In this document: piece after piece, positions 6,657-13,246 of the stretch
How positions within the stretch are numbered: the stretch's first letter is position 1
How the letters are laid out: the number at the start of each line of letters is the position of its first letter
NCBI GenBank assembly: GCA_050734155.1
Contig: JBOHUD010000055.1
Span: 1 to 13,246, forward strand
Direction: 5' to 3'
Source: Aeolococcus sp050734155
GTDB lineage: Bacteria; Chloroflexota; Dormibacteria; Aeolococcales; Aeolococcaceae
Length of the DNA stretch: 13,246 nucleotides
Translations under genes and position numbers: made by a program
Notes under the pieces: generated by a model
What the model was told of the DNA's origin: nothing
What the model saw: the letters and a program-made list of their open reading frames with translations, nothing else
Databases searched by the model: none

Positions 6657-8726
6657 ATGGAGGCGCAGGGATCCGCAGCGCCGGGGGGCGTGAGCGCCGT
6701 CGCCGCGCCCAGCGACGCTGCCTCGGCGGTCCTCCACGACGTCTTCCGGCTGGCCACCTTTCGCCCCGGGCAGGCGGAGATCGTGGCCGCCGCGGAGGCC
6801 GGCCGCGACCTGCTTCTCGTCGCCCCCACCGGTTCGGGCAAGAGCATCGGCTACTGGGTGCCCGGCATCGCCGCCGGCGATCTCACCATGGTGGTGTCGC
6901 CGCTGATCGCGCTCATGAACGACCAGGTGGCCAGGCTGCGCTCGCTGGGGATCGCCGCCGCCTCGCTGCACTCCCAGGTCGATCGCACCACCCAGGACGC
7001 CGCCCTCGAGGCCGCCGCCCGGGGCACGCTGCGCTTCCTCTATGTCACCCCCGAACGCTTCTCTGTCGCATCGTTCATCGCCGCCCTGCCCCGCCTGCGC
7101 ATCGGCCGCCTGGCCATCGATGAAGCTCACTGCATCTCCAGCTGGGGTCATGACTTCCGTCCCGACTACCGCAGGCTGCGCGAGGCCGCCGACCTCTGCG
7201 GCAGGCCCCCCATCGGCGCCTTCACCGCCACCGCCACCCCGCGGGTGCGCGCCGACATCGTCAGGTCACTGGGCATGCGCCAGCCGGAGGTGCGGGTCAC
7301 CGGCTTCGTGCGCCCCGAGCTGCGCATGGCGGTGGTGCGCTGCCGCGGGCAGCAGCAGAAGCGCGCCGCGCTGCTCGACGCGCTGCGATCGCTGCCGGGA
7401 CGGGCCATCGTGTACTGCGGACGCGTCCGCGCCACCGAGGAGATCGCCGAGCTGCTCACCGACAACGGCCATCGCGCGGCGGCCTACCACGGCGACCTCG
7501 ACGCCAGCGCGCGTCACCATGCCCACTCGGGCTTCGTCAGGGGCGACATCACCGTGATCGCCGCCACCTCGGCCTTCGGCATGGGCATCGACCTGCCCGA
7601 CATCCGCAACGTGGTACACCTCGACTTCCCGGGCAGCATCGAGCAGTACTACCAGGAGGCGGGGCGCGCGGGGCGCGATGGCCGGCGCTCCGACTGCACC
7701 CTGCTCTACAGCCCTGCCGACCGCGACCTCCAGGCCTTCTTCATCGAGCAGGCCTACCCGCAACGCGACGCGGTGCGCGACGTGTATCGCGAGGTGGTTC
7801 GCGAGGGACGCTGGGACCTGGACGACTGGGAGCGTCGCCTTCCCCATCGCGAACGCCACGTGGTGCGTGCGTCGCTCGACATCCTGCGCAAGGCCGGCGC
7901 CCTTCTCGATGGCGGGGGAGTGTCGCGATTGCAGGGACCCCCGGTCGACTTCGAGGCCCAGTCCGTGCTCCGCGAGCATGCCTACGCGCGCCTCCACCAG
8001 GTGATGGACTACGCGCGCAGCGGCGCCTGCCGGCATGCGCGCATCGCCGACTACTTCGGCGAGGAGGGGGCGCCGCGGAGCTGCGTCTCCTGCGACAACT
8101 GCCTCTCTGCGCCGCGGCCGCGGACGGCGGTGGCGGCGGCCGACGTGGCGGCGACGCTCGCCTGCATCGCCCGCTTCGACGGCCACCTCGGCGCCGCACG
8201 TCTGGCATCGCTGCTGCGGGGCAGCGACGACGCCTGGACACGGCAGCGCGGCTGGGTGCGCGACTCGGCCTTCTTCGGCTCCCTGCGCGCCTGGGGCACC
8301 GAGGCGGTGCGCGACCTGCTCGCCACGCTCATCGAGGAGGGCTGCGTGCGCCGCAGCAGCGGCGAGCGCCCGGTGCTGTCTCTGACGCCGCACGGGCAGG
8401 CGGTGCTCGACGGCGACGGCAGCGTCGAGGTGGAGATCGAGATCGTGGCGATGGCGAGGTCCGGAAACGGCCTCGCTGACGGCGCCGAGGCGCTGGACTC
8501 CGACGCGGGAGCGCGCTTCGAACGGCTGCGCAGCTGGCGGCGGGCCACCTCGCAGGAGGAGGGCGTGCCCGCCTACGTGGTGTTCGGCGACCGCACCCTG
8601 CGCGAGCTGGCGGTGCGCAACCCGGCGACCTCGCAGACGCTCGCCGGGGTGTCCGGGGTCGGGCCGGCCAAGCTGGCTCGCTACGGCGAGGAGGTGCTGC
8701 GCGTGCTCGCCGCGCCGCCGTCTTGA
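6657..8726 (+). CDS. recQ: RecQ family ATP-dependent DNA helicase
   Basis: This 689-residue superfamily 2 helicase unwinds DNA 3'-5' in recombination and fork repair. The order is normal. Walker A is APTGSGK (56-62), the motif Ia region is SPLIALMNDQ (81-90), and the DEAH box is 155-158 followed by the RecQ loop CISSWGHDFRPD. Motif III is TATAT, and motifs V/VI run through FGMGIDLPD to QEAGRAGRDGR (333-343). The RecQ zinc site has four Cys (C458, C476, C479, C482), followed by a winged-helix region and a C-terminal HRDC domain (~615-685, ending SGVGPAKLARYGEEVLRVL). It is somewhat longer than E. coli RecQ because of an N-terminal tail and a linker before HRDC. The ATG at 6657 has no ribosome site but has TACCCT 8 nt upstream. 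The malic-enzyme gene overlaps its end by 4 nt. All catalytic motifs look intact. Confidence 0.95.
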   Translation: MEAQGSAAPGGVSAVAAPSDAASAVLHDVFRLATFRPGQAEIVAAAEAGRDLLLVAPTGSGKSIGYWVPGIAAGDLTMVVSPLIALMNDQVARLRSLGIAAASLHSQVDRTTQDAALEAAARGTLRFLYVTPERFSVASFIAALPRLRIGRLAIDEAHCISSWGHDFRPDYRRLREAADLCGRPPIGAFTATATPRVRADIVRSLGMRQPEVRVTGFVRPELRMAVVRCRGQQQKRAALLDALRSLPGRAIVYCGRVRATEEIAELLTDNGHRAAAYHGDLDASARHHAHSGFVRGDITVIAATSAFGMGIDLPDIRNVVHLDFPGSIEQYYQEAGRAGRDGRRSDCTLLYSPADRDLQAFFIEQAYPQRDAVRDVYREVVREGRWDLDDWERRLPHRERHVVRASLDILRKAGALLDGGGVSRLQGPPVDFEAQSVLREHAYARLHQVMDYARSGACRHARIADYFGEEGAPRSCVSCDNCLSAPRPRTAVAAADVAATLACIARFDGHLGAARLASLLRGSDDAWTRQRGWVRDSAFFGSLRAWGTEAVRDLLATLIEEGCVRRSSGERPVLSLTPHGQAVLDGDGSVEVEIEIVAMARSGNGLADGAEALDSDAGARFERLRSWRRATSQEEGVPAYVVFGDRTLRELAVRNPATSQTLAGVSGVGPAKLARYGEEVLRVLAAPPS

Positions 8727-10180
8727 TCCAGCATCCCTCGGCGAGCTTCGCGTTCACCGCGCGCTGTCGCATCACCAATCGCCCCGGGATGCTCGGCCAG
8801 CTCACCTCGGCGATCGGCGGCCTCGGGGGCGACATCCGCGGCATCGACATCGTGCGCGTCGATCGCGGCGCCATCGTGCGCGACATCACAGTCCTGGCCG
8901 CCGACGCCGCCCACGCCCAGCAGCTGGTGGAGATGATGAAGGGGCTGACGGGGGTGGAGGTGCTGGAGTATTCGGATCGCACCTTCCTGGCCCACCTAGG
9001 CGGCAAGATCGAGGTGGTGGCGCGCACTCCCATCCGCACGCGCGAGGACCTGTCCATGGTGTACACGCCGGGTGTGGCGCGCATCAGCACGGCCATCGCC
9101 GCCGACCACTCCCGGGCGCGCAACCTCACCATCAAGCGCAACTGCGTGGCCATCGTCACCGACGGCAGCGCGGTGCTCGGCCTGGGCAACATCGGGCCCG
9201 AGGCGGCGCTGCCGGTGATGGAGGGCAAGGCCATGCTCTTCAAGGAGTTCGGCAACGTCGATGCCTTCCCCCTCTGCCTGGCCACCCAGGACATCGACGA
9301 GATCGTGGCCACCGTGGTCAACATCGCGCCCACCTTCGGGGGGATCAACCTCGAGGACATCTCCGGGCCGCGATGCTTCGAGATCGAGGAACGCCTCTCC
9401 GCGCTGCTCGACATCCCGGTCTTCCACGACGACCAGCACGGCACCGCGGTGGTGGTGCTGGCCGCGCTGCTCAACGCCCTGGAGGTGGTGAGCAAGCGGA
9501 TCGAGGACGTCCGCGTGGTCATCCTCGGAATCGGCGCCGCGGGAACGGCGGTGACCCGCCTCCTGCTCGCCGCTGGCGTCGCCGACATCATCGGCGTGGA
9601 CCGGGCGGGGATCATCCACGACGACCTCGCCGGGGCCAGCCGCTCGCACCGCTGGTACGCGGCGAACACCAACCCGCGACGCGTCCGCGGTGCCGTGGCC
9701 GAGGCGCTGGCCGGCGCCGACGTCTTCATCGGGACCAGCAGCGCCGGCCTGCTCGACGCCGGGATCATCAGGCGCATGGCCGATCTGCCCGTCGTCTTCG
9801 CCCTCGCCAACCCCGAGCCCGAGGTGCAGCCCGAGGCGATCGAGGGAGTGGCCGCGGTCGTCGCCACCGGGCGCAGCGACTATCCCAACCAGATCAACAA
9901 CGTGCTCTGCTTTCCGGGATTCTTCCGCGGCCTGCTCGACAGCGGGGCGCGGCAGATCAGCGATGCCATGAAGCTGGCGGCGGCGCGGGCGATCGCCGCC
10001 ACAGTCGGCGACGACCTGCACCCCGAGTACATCATCCCGTCGGTGTTCAACCGCTCCGTGGCCCCGGCGGTGGCGGCGGCGGTGGCCGCCGAGGCGACCA
10101 GCAGTGGCCTGGCCCACGTCCTCGCCGACCTCATCGATCCCCTCCACGCCGGCGACACGGACCCGGGCTCGGCCGGATAG
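8723..10180 (+). CDS. Malic enzyme with N-terminal ACT domain (NAD-type)
   Basis: This 485-residue enzyme oxidatively decarboxylates malate to pyruvate and CO2. Residues ~8-85 form an ACT domain (ITNRPGMLGQLTSAIGGLGGDI), a fold that usually binds an amino acid for feedback control. The malic-enzyme core follows: Tyr114 in VYTPGVA, Lys169 in MEGKA, metal ligands E211/D212 and the FHDDQHGT motif (234-241), dinucleotide-binding GIGAAGTA (269-276), and NNVLCFPGF (392-400). NAD rather than NADP preference is guessed from the family and not proven. The start is TTG at 8723, overlapping the recQ stop (TTGA); a start at the internal Met23 would cut the ACT domain. This implies translational coupling to recQ, an unusual partner. 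The effector of the ACT domain is unknown. Confidence 0.92.
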   Translation: MIQHPSASFAFTARCRITNRPGMLGQLTSAIGGLGGDIRGIDIVRVDRGAIVRDITVLAADAAHAQQLVEMMKGLTGVEVLEYSDRTFLAHLGGKIEVVARTPIRTREDLSMVYTPGVARISTAIAADHSRARNLTIKRNCVAIVTDGSAVLGLGNIGPEAALPVMEGKAMLFKEFGNVDAFPLCLATQDIDEIVATVVNIAPTFGGINLEDISGPRCFEIEERLSALLDIPVFHDDQHGTAVVVLAALLNALEVVSKRIEDVRVVILGIGAAGTAVTRLLLAAGVADIIGVDRAGIIHDDLAGASRSHRWYAANTNPRRVRGAVAEALAGADVFIGTSSAGLLDAGIIRRMADLPVVFALANPEPEVQPEAIEGVAAVVATGRSDYPNQINNVLCFPGFFRGLLDSGARQISDAMKLAAARAIAATVGDDLHPEYIIPSVFNRSVAPAVAAAVAAEATSSGLAHVLADLIDPLHAGDTDPGSAG

Positions 10181-10209
10181 CGCAGGGCCGGCGCACCGCC
10201 GCCGTCCGC

Positions 10210-10215
10210 TACCCT
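10210..10215 (+). promoter_or_regulatory. Candidate -10 box of hemE, leaderless spacing
   Basis: TACCCT lies 6 nt before the hemE ATG at 10222, inside the 41-bp gap after the malic-enzyme gene. The 9-mer GCTACCCTC is shared with the recQ upstream region. There is no ribosome-binding site, which supports a leaderless start for a new hemE-hemH transcript. Confidence 0.4.
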
Positions 10216-10221
10216 CGATCC

Positions 10222-11286
10222 ATGGCCACCGCCCCGGCTCCGCCCACCGCCATGACCGGCGCGACCCGGTTCCTGGCGGCGATCGAGCGGCGACCGGTCG
10301 ACCGCACCCCGGTGTGGTTCATGCGCCAGGCGGGCCGCTGCCTGGCCGCCTACCGCGAGCTGCGCGAGCGCTACGACATCCTCACCATGACCCGCACCCC
10401 GGAGCTGTGCGCCAGGGTCACGCTGATGCCGGTCGAGGAGTTCGGCGTCGACGCCGCCGTCCTCTACGCCGACATCATGCTGCCGCTCTTCGGCATGGGC
10501 GTGCCGTTCTCCATCGACCCGGGGCTGGGCCCCGTCATCCACGCGCCGGTGCGTGACGCCGCGGCGGTGCGTGGGCTGCGCATCGTCGACCCGCAGGAGG
10601 CGACCCCCGAGCTCTTCGAGGCGATCCGCATGGTTCGCGGTGAGCTGGAGGGCCGGACTGCGGTGCTGGGCTTTGCGGGGGCACCGTTCACGGTGGCGTC
10701 GTACCTGATCGAGGGGCGGCCGACCAAGGACTTCGCGCGCAGCAAGGCGCTCATGTACGGCCAGCCGTCACTCTGGCACGAGCTCATGGAGACGCTCACC
10801 GAGGTGACCATCCGCTACCTGCGCGCCCAGGTGGCGGCCGGCGTGCAGGCGGTGCAGCTGTTCGACTCCTGGGTGGGCGCGCTCAGCGCGGCGGACTATG
10901 CGGAGCACGTCCTGCCCTACGTGCGGCGCATCTTCGGCGCCGTCGCCGGAGCGGTGCCCACCATCCACTTCGGGACCTCCACCGCCCACCTCCTCGAGGA
11001 GATGGCGGGCGCGGGATCCGATGCCGTGTCCGTGGACTGGCGCCTTCCCCTGGACCGCGCCTGGTCGCGGATCGGCGAGCGAGCCATCCAGGGCAACCTC
11101 GACCCCACCGTCTGCCTGGCGCCCTGGCCGGTCGTCGAGCGCGAGGCCGCCCGCGTCCTCGCCGAGGCGGGCGGCCGCCCCGGCCACGTCTTCAACCTCG
11201 GCCACGGGGTCCTGGCCGACACTCCCGGCGAGACACTGCGCCGTCTCGTCGACCTGGTCCACGCCCGCACCGCCGTGGCGGCGTGA
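10222..11286 (+). CDS. hemE: Uroporphyrinogen decarboxylase
   Basis: This 354-residue cytoplasmic enzyme removes four carboxyl groups from uroporphyrinogen III to give coproporphyrinogen III in haem synthesis. Both family signatures are present: PVWFMRQAGR (30-39), with the substrate-binding Arg35 and Arg39, and GFAGAPFTVASYLIEG (150-165), with Tyr161. The catalytic Asp is D84 in YADIM, and the conserved C-terminal His is H328 in NLGHGV. The usual Tyr after the first signature is Cys here (GRC, C40). Length is normal. The ATG at 10222 is preferred over the second Met at 10252 because of the TACCCT box 6 nt upstream. It overlaps hemH by 4 nt (GTGA), so the two are one operon. Confidence 0.96.
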   Translation: MATAPAPPTAMTGATRFLAAIERRPVDRTPVWFMRQAGRCLAAYRELRERYDILTMTRTPELCARVTLMPVEEFGVDAAVLYADIMLPLFGMGVPFSIDPGLGPVIHAPVRDAAAVRGLRIVDPQEATPELFEAIRMVRGELEGRTAVLGFAGAPFTVASYLIEGRPTKDFARSKALMYGQPSLWHELMETLTEVTIRYLRAQVAAGVQAVQLFDSWVGALSAADYAEHVLPYVRRIFGAVAGAVPTIHFGTSTAHLLEEMAGAGSDAVSVDWRLPLDRAWSRIGERAIQGNLDPTVCLAPWPVVEREAARVLAEAGGRPGHVFNLGHGVLADTPGETLRRLVDLVHARTAVAA

Positions 11287-12248
11287 CCGGCGGCCACCCG
11301 GTGGCGGGCGGCCCACCGCTGGGCGTGCTGCTGCTCACCTTCGGCTCCGCGGTGACGTCCGCCGACGTTCCCGCCTACCTGCGCAGCGTTCGGGGCGGGA
11401 GGGAGGCCTCGCCCCAGCTGGTGGCGGAGTTCGAGCGCCGCTTCGACGTCATCGGTCGCTCCCCGCTCATCGACATCACCGAGGCGCAGGCGAGAGCTCT
11501 GCAGCAACTGCTCCTCGTCCGCGATCCCGACCACCCCGCCGCCGTGTACGCGGGGATGCTCCACTCGGCGCCGTGGATCGCCGACTCGCTGGGCCAGCTG
11601 GCCGGCAGCGGGGTGAGCCGGGTCATCGCCATCGTGCTGGCGCCGCAGTACTCAGCGCTCATCCTCTCCGGCTACGAGCGGGTGCTGAGCTCTGCCGCAG
11701 CCGAGATCGCGCCCGCTCTGCCGGTGCGCATCGCCGGGGCCTGGCACGTGACCCCGGGGTGGATCGGCTGCCTGGCCGGGAGCGTCGAGGCGGCCCTGGG
11801 CGGATTCGATGCGCACGCCCGCGACCGGCTGGCGGTGGTGTTCACCGCGCACAGCCTGCCCCGTGCCGTGGTCGAGCGGGATCCCGGCTACATGACCCAG
11901 ATCGACGACACCATCGCGGCGGTGGCGGGTCGCGTCGGCCTCGATCGGCAGCGCTGGACGTTCGCCTTCCAGAGTGCCGGCCACACGCCCGAGGAGTGGC
12001 TCAAGCCCGACCTCACCGACGTGCTGCCCGGCATCCGCGACGCCGGCAGCACAGACGTCCTGGTGGTGCCGGTGCAGTTCGTCGCCGATCACCTGGAGAT
12101 CCTCTACGACATCGACGTCGCCGCCGCAGAGCAGGCGCGTGCGGTGGGGCTCGGATTCCATCGCATCGCCATGCCCAACACCGATCCGCAGTTCATCGCC
12201 GCGCTGGCCGCGGTCGTGGACCGGGAGCTGGCCGCAGCCCGCGTCTGA
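11283..12248 (+). CDS. hemH: Ferrochelatase (probably coproporphyrin ferrochelatase)
   Basis: This 321-residue enzyme inserts Fe(II) into a porphyrin ring. The active-site His is H190 in VVFTAHSLP, matching the ferrochelatase signature, and the conserved Glu is E272 in ADHLEILYDID. The motifs IGRSPL (58-63), AGMLHSAPWI (90-99) and QSAGHTPEEWL (230-240) also fit the family. I see no C-terminal membrane helix and no Cys cluster for an iron-sulphur site. In high-GC Gram-positive bacteria this protein usually works on coproporphyrin III (CpfC) in the pathway finished by HemY and HemQ; that assignment here is by analogy. The start is GTG at 11283, overlapping the hemE stop. No hemY or hemQ lies in the window. 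The gene converges on the minus-strand phosphoacceptor gene with a 77-bp gap. Confidence 0.93.
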   Translation: MTGGHPVAGGPPLGVLLLTFGSAVTSADVPAYLRSVRGGREASPQLVAEFERRFDVIGRSPLIDITEAQARALQQLLLVRDPDHPAAVYAGMLHSAPWIADSLGQLAGSGVSRVIAIVLAPQYSALILSGYERVLSSAAAEIAPALPVRIAGAWHVTPGWIGCLAGSVEAALGGFDAHARDRLAVVFTAHSLPRAVVERDPGYMTQIDDTIAAVAGRVGLDRQRWTFAFQSAGHTPEEWLKPDLTDVLPGIRDAGSTDVLVVPVQFVADHLEILYDIDVAAAEQARAVGLGFHRIAMPNTDPQFIAALAAVVDRELAAARV

Positions 12249-12325
12249 TCGGCGCCGTCGCGCCGGCTTCGGTGGCAGGCCCGGGGGGACCGGCAACCAG
12301 CCGACCCCGGCCGCCTGAGCCTGGC

Positions 12326-12583
12326 CTACTCCTCCGGGCTGGGCGGCGCGCCGTTGGCCATCACATCGATGATCGCGTTCATGGCGTCGAGCCGCTCGGC
12401 AACCGTGCGGATCACCGAGGTCGCCTCCGCGGGGAGCTCGCCGAAGGCCCCGTCCTCGAGCATCGAGATGTAGCCGACCGCGACCACCAGCGGCTGGCGC
12501 AGCTCGTGGCACGCGTGCCGGAGGTATCCCGGATCGCCGCGATCCATGCCACCGGCTCCCAGGGACGGTGGGACATCTGCCAT
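12326..12583 (-). CDS. Stand-alone histidine-kinase phosphoacceptor (HisKA/DHp) domain protein
   Basis: This 85-residue protein consists almost entirely of a HisKA-type dimerisation and phosphoacceptor domain. The H-box is LRHACHELRQPL (21-32) with the likely phosphoacceptor H26. The second helix of the hairpin is at ~52-75 (AEATSVIRTVAERLDAMNAIIDVM). There is no ATP-binding catalytic domain, no sensor and no membrane helix, and the convergent hemH leaves only 77 bp downstream, so it is not simply cut by a frameshift within view. The ATG at 12583 is supported by TATGAT 8 nt upstream. It cannot phosphorylate itself. It could be a phosphotransfer intermediate, a dimer partner for a full kinase, or a remnant. 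The His/Glu/Leu/Arg/Pro pattern is well kept, which argues for use. Confidence 0.75.
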   Translation of the reverse strand: MADVPPSLGAGGMDRGDPGYLRHACHELRQPLVVAVGYISMLEDGAFGELPAEATSVIRTVAERLDAMNAIIDVMANGAPPSPEE

Positions 12584-12591
12584 CGCGTCTG

Positions 12592-12597
12592 ATCATA
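12592..12597 (-). promoter_or_regulatory. Candidate -10 box of the phosphoacceptor gene
   Basis: On the minus strand TATGAT, a 5-of-6 match to the TATAAT consensus, lies 8 nt before the ATG at 12583 in the 70-bp gap after the sugar-enzyme gene. No ribosome site is visible. Spacing fits a leaderless mRNA; no good -35 is seen. Confidence 0.45.
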
Positions 12598-12653
12598 GCC
12601 CGAGGTGCGCGCAGCCCCCTGGGTTCGCGGCGCGGGTGGCGGTGCGACGCCTC

Positions 12654-13246
12654 TCAGGCACCGGCGGCGGGCTCGTGGATGGGCGCGGCCGCCGCGTTCG
12701 CGGCCTCCTGCCCATTGCCGCCCTGGGCGGCGCGCACGCGCTCCAGGTACTCGCTGACCAGGCGCCTGCCGGTGGTCTCGTCGGCGACGCTGGCGACCAC
12801 GTGGTAGGCGGGCTCGTCGGGGTCGGGGCGGACCAGGACGAAGCCGCCTTCGACGAACACCTTGATCCCGTCCACCAGGTCGAGCTGGCGGCCGTCGTGA
12901 TCCTCGAGGAGGCGACGCATCACCCTGCCCTTGGCCTCCCAGGGGCAGAACTCGGTGGCGGTGATGTAGGTGGCGACGGGAAGCCGCCGGCGCTCCTCGC
13001 TCAGCGGCACCCGGTGGACGGCGCGCATCTCCAGGAGCTTCACCAGGGTGTACATGGCGTCGTATGCCCCGAAGAAGTACGGCCAGATGAATCCCCCCTC
13101 GCCGTCCGCCGCCAGGCAGGTGCTCGGGGCTGCCGAGGCGCGCAGCACTGCCGACGCCTCCGCGGGTGTCGGGGTGAACGAGCCGCCCGCGGTCTCGATG
13201 TGCGAGGCGATCCACTGGGGCGTGCTGGCCGGCGCCAGCACGATGC
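12654..13246 (-). CDS. C-terminal part of a phosphohexomutase (phosphomannomutase type), 5' end beyond right edge
   Basis: The frame is open to the right edge, giving 196 residues plus stop. The C-terminal segment DGIKVFVEGGFVLVRPDPDEP followed by AYHVVASVADE is the fourth domain of the phosphohexomutase family, which binds the sugar phosphate. PDPDEP replaces the usual SGTEP loop, as in the fused nucleotidyltransferase-phosphomannomutase proteins of high-GC bacteria. Upstream, CLAADGEGGFIWPYFFGAYDAMYTLVKLLE and CPWEAKGRVMRRLLED fit the third domain and linker of that group. The tail after ~170 is Ala/Gly-rich. The full protein would probably join mannose-1-phosphate (or glucose-1-phosphate) nucleotidyl transfer to a mutase-like domain for glycan precursors. 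The catalytic phosphoserine and any N-terminal transferase lie outside the window, so the exact reaction is not shown. Confidence 0.75.
   Translation of the reverse strand, partial: IVLAPASTPQWIASHIETAGGSFTPTPAEASAVLRASAAPSTCLAADGEGGFIWPYFFGAYDAMYTLVKLLEMRAVHRVPLSEERRRLPVATYITATEFCPWEAKGRVMRRLLEDHDGRQLDLVDGIKVFVEGGFVLVRPDPDEPAYHVVASVADETTGRRLVSEYLERVRAAQGGNGQEAANAAAAPIHEPAAGA

Noticed and set aside
7266..9867. Long open frames on the minus strand opposite recQ and the malic-enzyme gene
   Set aside because: They are Arg/Ala/His-rich with no motif and lie opposite genes with complete catalytic motifs; high GC removes chance stops.
10060..10100. Runs of GGCGG triplets resembling a repeat
   Set aside because: They are Ala codons at the C-terminal end of the malic enzyme, within normal coding bias; no CRISPR or tandem array is present.
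9373..10221. In-frame upstream extension of hemE
   Set aside because: The extension lies over the malic-enzyme gene, is Arg/Gly/Pro-rich and unlike any HemE N-terminus; the family start is at 10222.
12249..12325. Intrinsic terminator between hemH and the phosphoacceptor gene
   Set aside because: Only short imperfect stems are seen (CGGC/GCCG) and there is no T-run on either strand.

Overview
The window is high-GC bacterial DNA with GTG and TTG starts, gene pairs overlapping by 4 nt, a tRNA gene without an encoded CCA end, and several genes whose -10-like hexamer lies only 6-8 nt before the start codon (possible leaderless mRNAs). This fits a high-GC Gram-positive-like lineage: Actinomycetota, or a neighbour such as Chloroflexota or Dormibacterota. 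The sequence alone does not fix the phylum.

Layout. (1) Positions 1-3663, minus strand, are accessory in character. A 973-residue protein joins leucine-rich repeats to a C-terminal CHAT (caspase-like) peptidase domain that keeps its His/Cys dyad. It is followed closely by a small protein with three membrane segments, then by the start of another small membrane protein that runs off the left edge. The 15-bp sequence CACTGACGTCAGGCG occurs upstream of the LRR-CHAT gene and upstream of the edge gene; each also has a TAGGATG box nearer the start. (2) Positions 3664-4416 hold no convincing intact gene, only a promoter region and gene-like scraps. (3) A tRNA-Gly(CCC) gene at 4417-4488 marks the switch to housekeeping DNA. 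(4) Also on the minus strand are an AMP-forming acyl-CoA synthetase and a LysE-type exporter gene that seems to have lost its middle. (5) The plus strand carries recQ, an ACT-domain malic enzyme overlapping its end, then hemE and hemH overlapping by 4 nt. (6) The right end, minus strand, has a stand-alone histidine-kinase phosphoacceptor domain and the C-terminal part of a phosphohexomutase-type sugar enzyme.

How the genes fit together. The right two thirds is ordinary metabolism and repair: fatty-acid activation, DNA unwinding, malate decarboxylation, haem synthesis and sugar phosphates. The left third is the most interesting. A repeat-type sensor fused to a caspase-like peptidase, sitting tightly beside a small integral membrane protein, is the architecture expected of a conflict or cell-suicide module. 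The proposed chain (LRR sensing, CHAT cleavage, membrane partner activated) is inference; the domains, motifs and spacing are seen directly.
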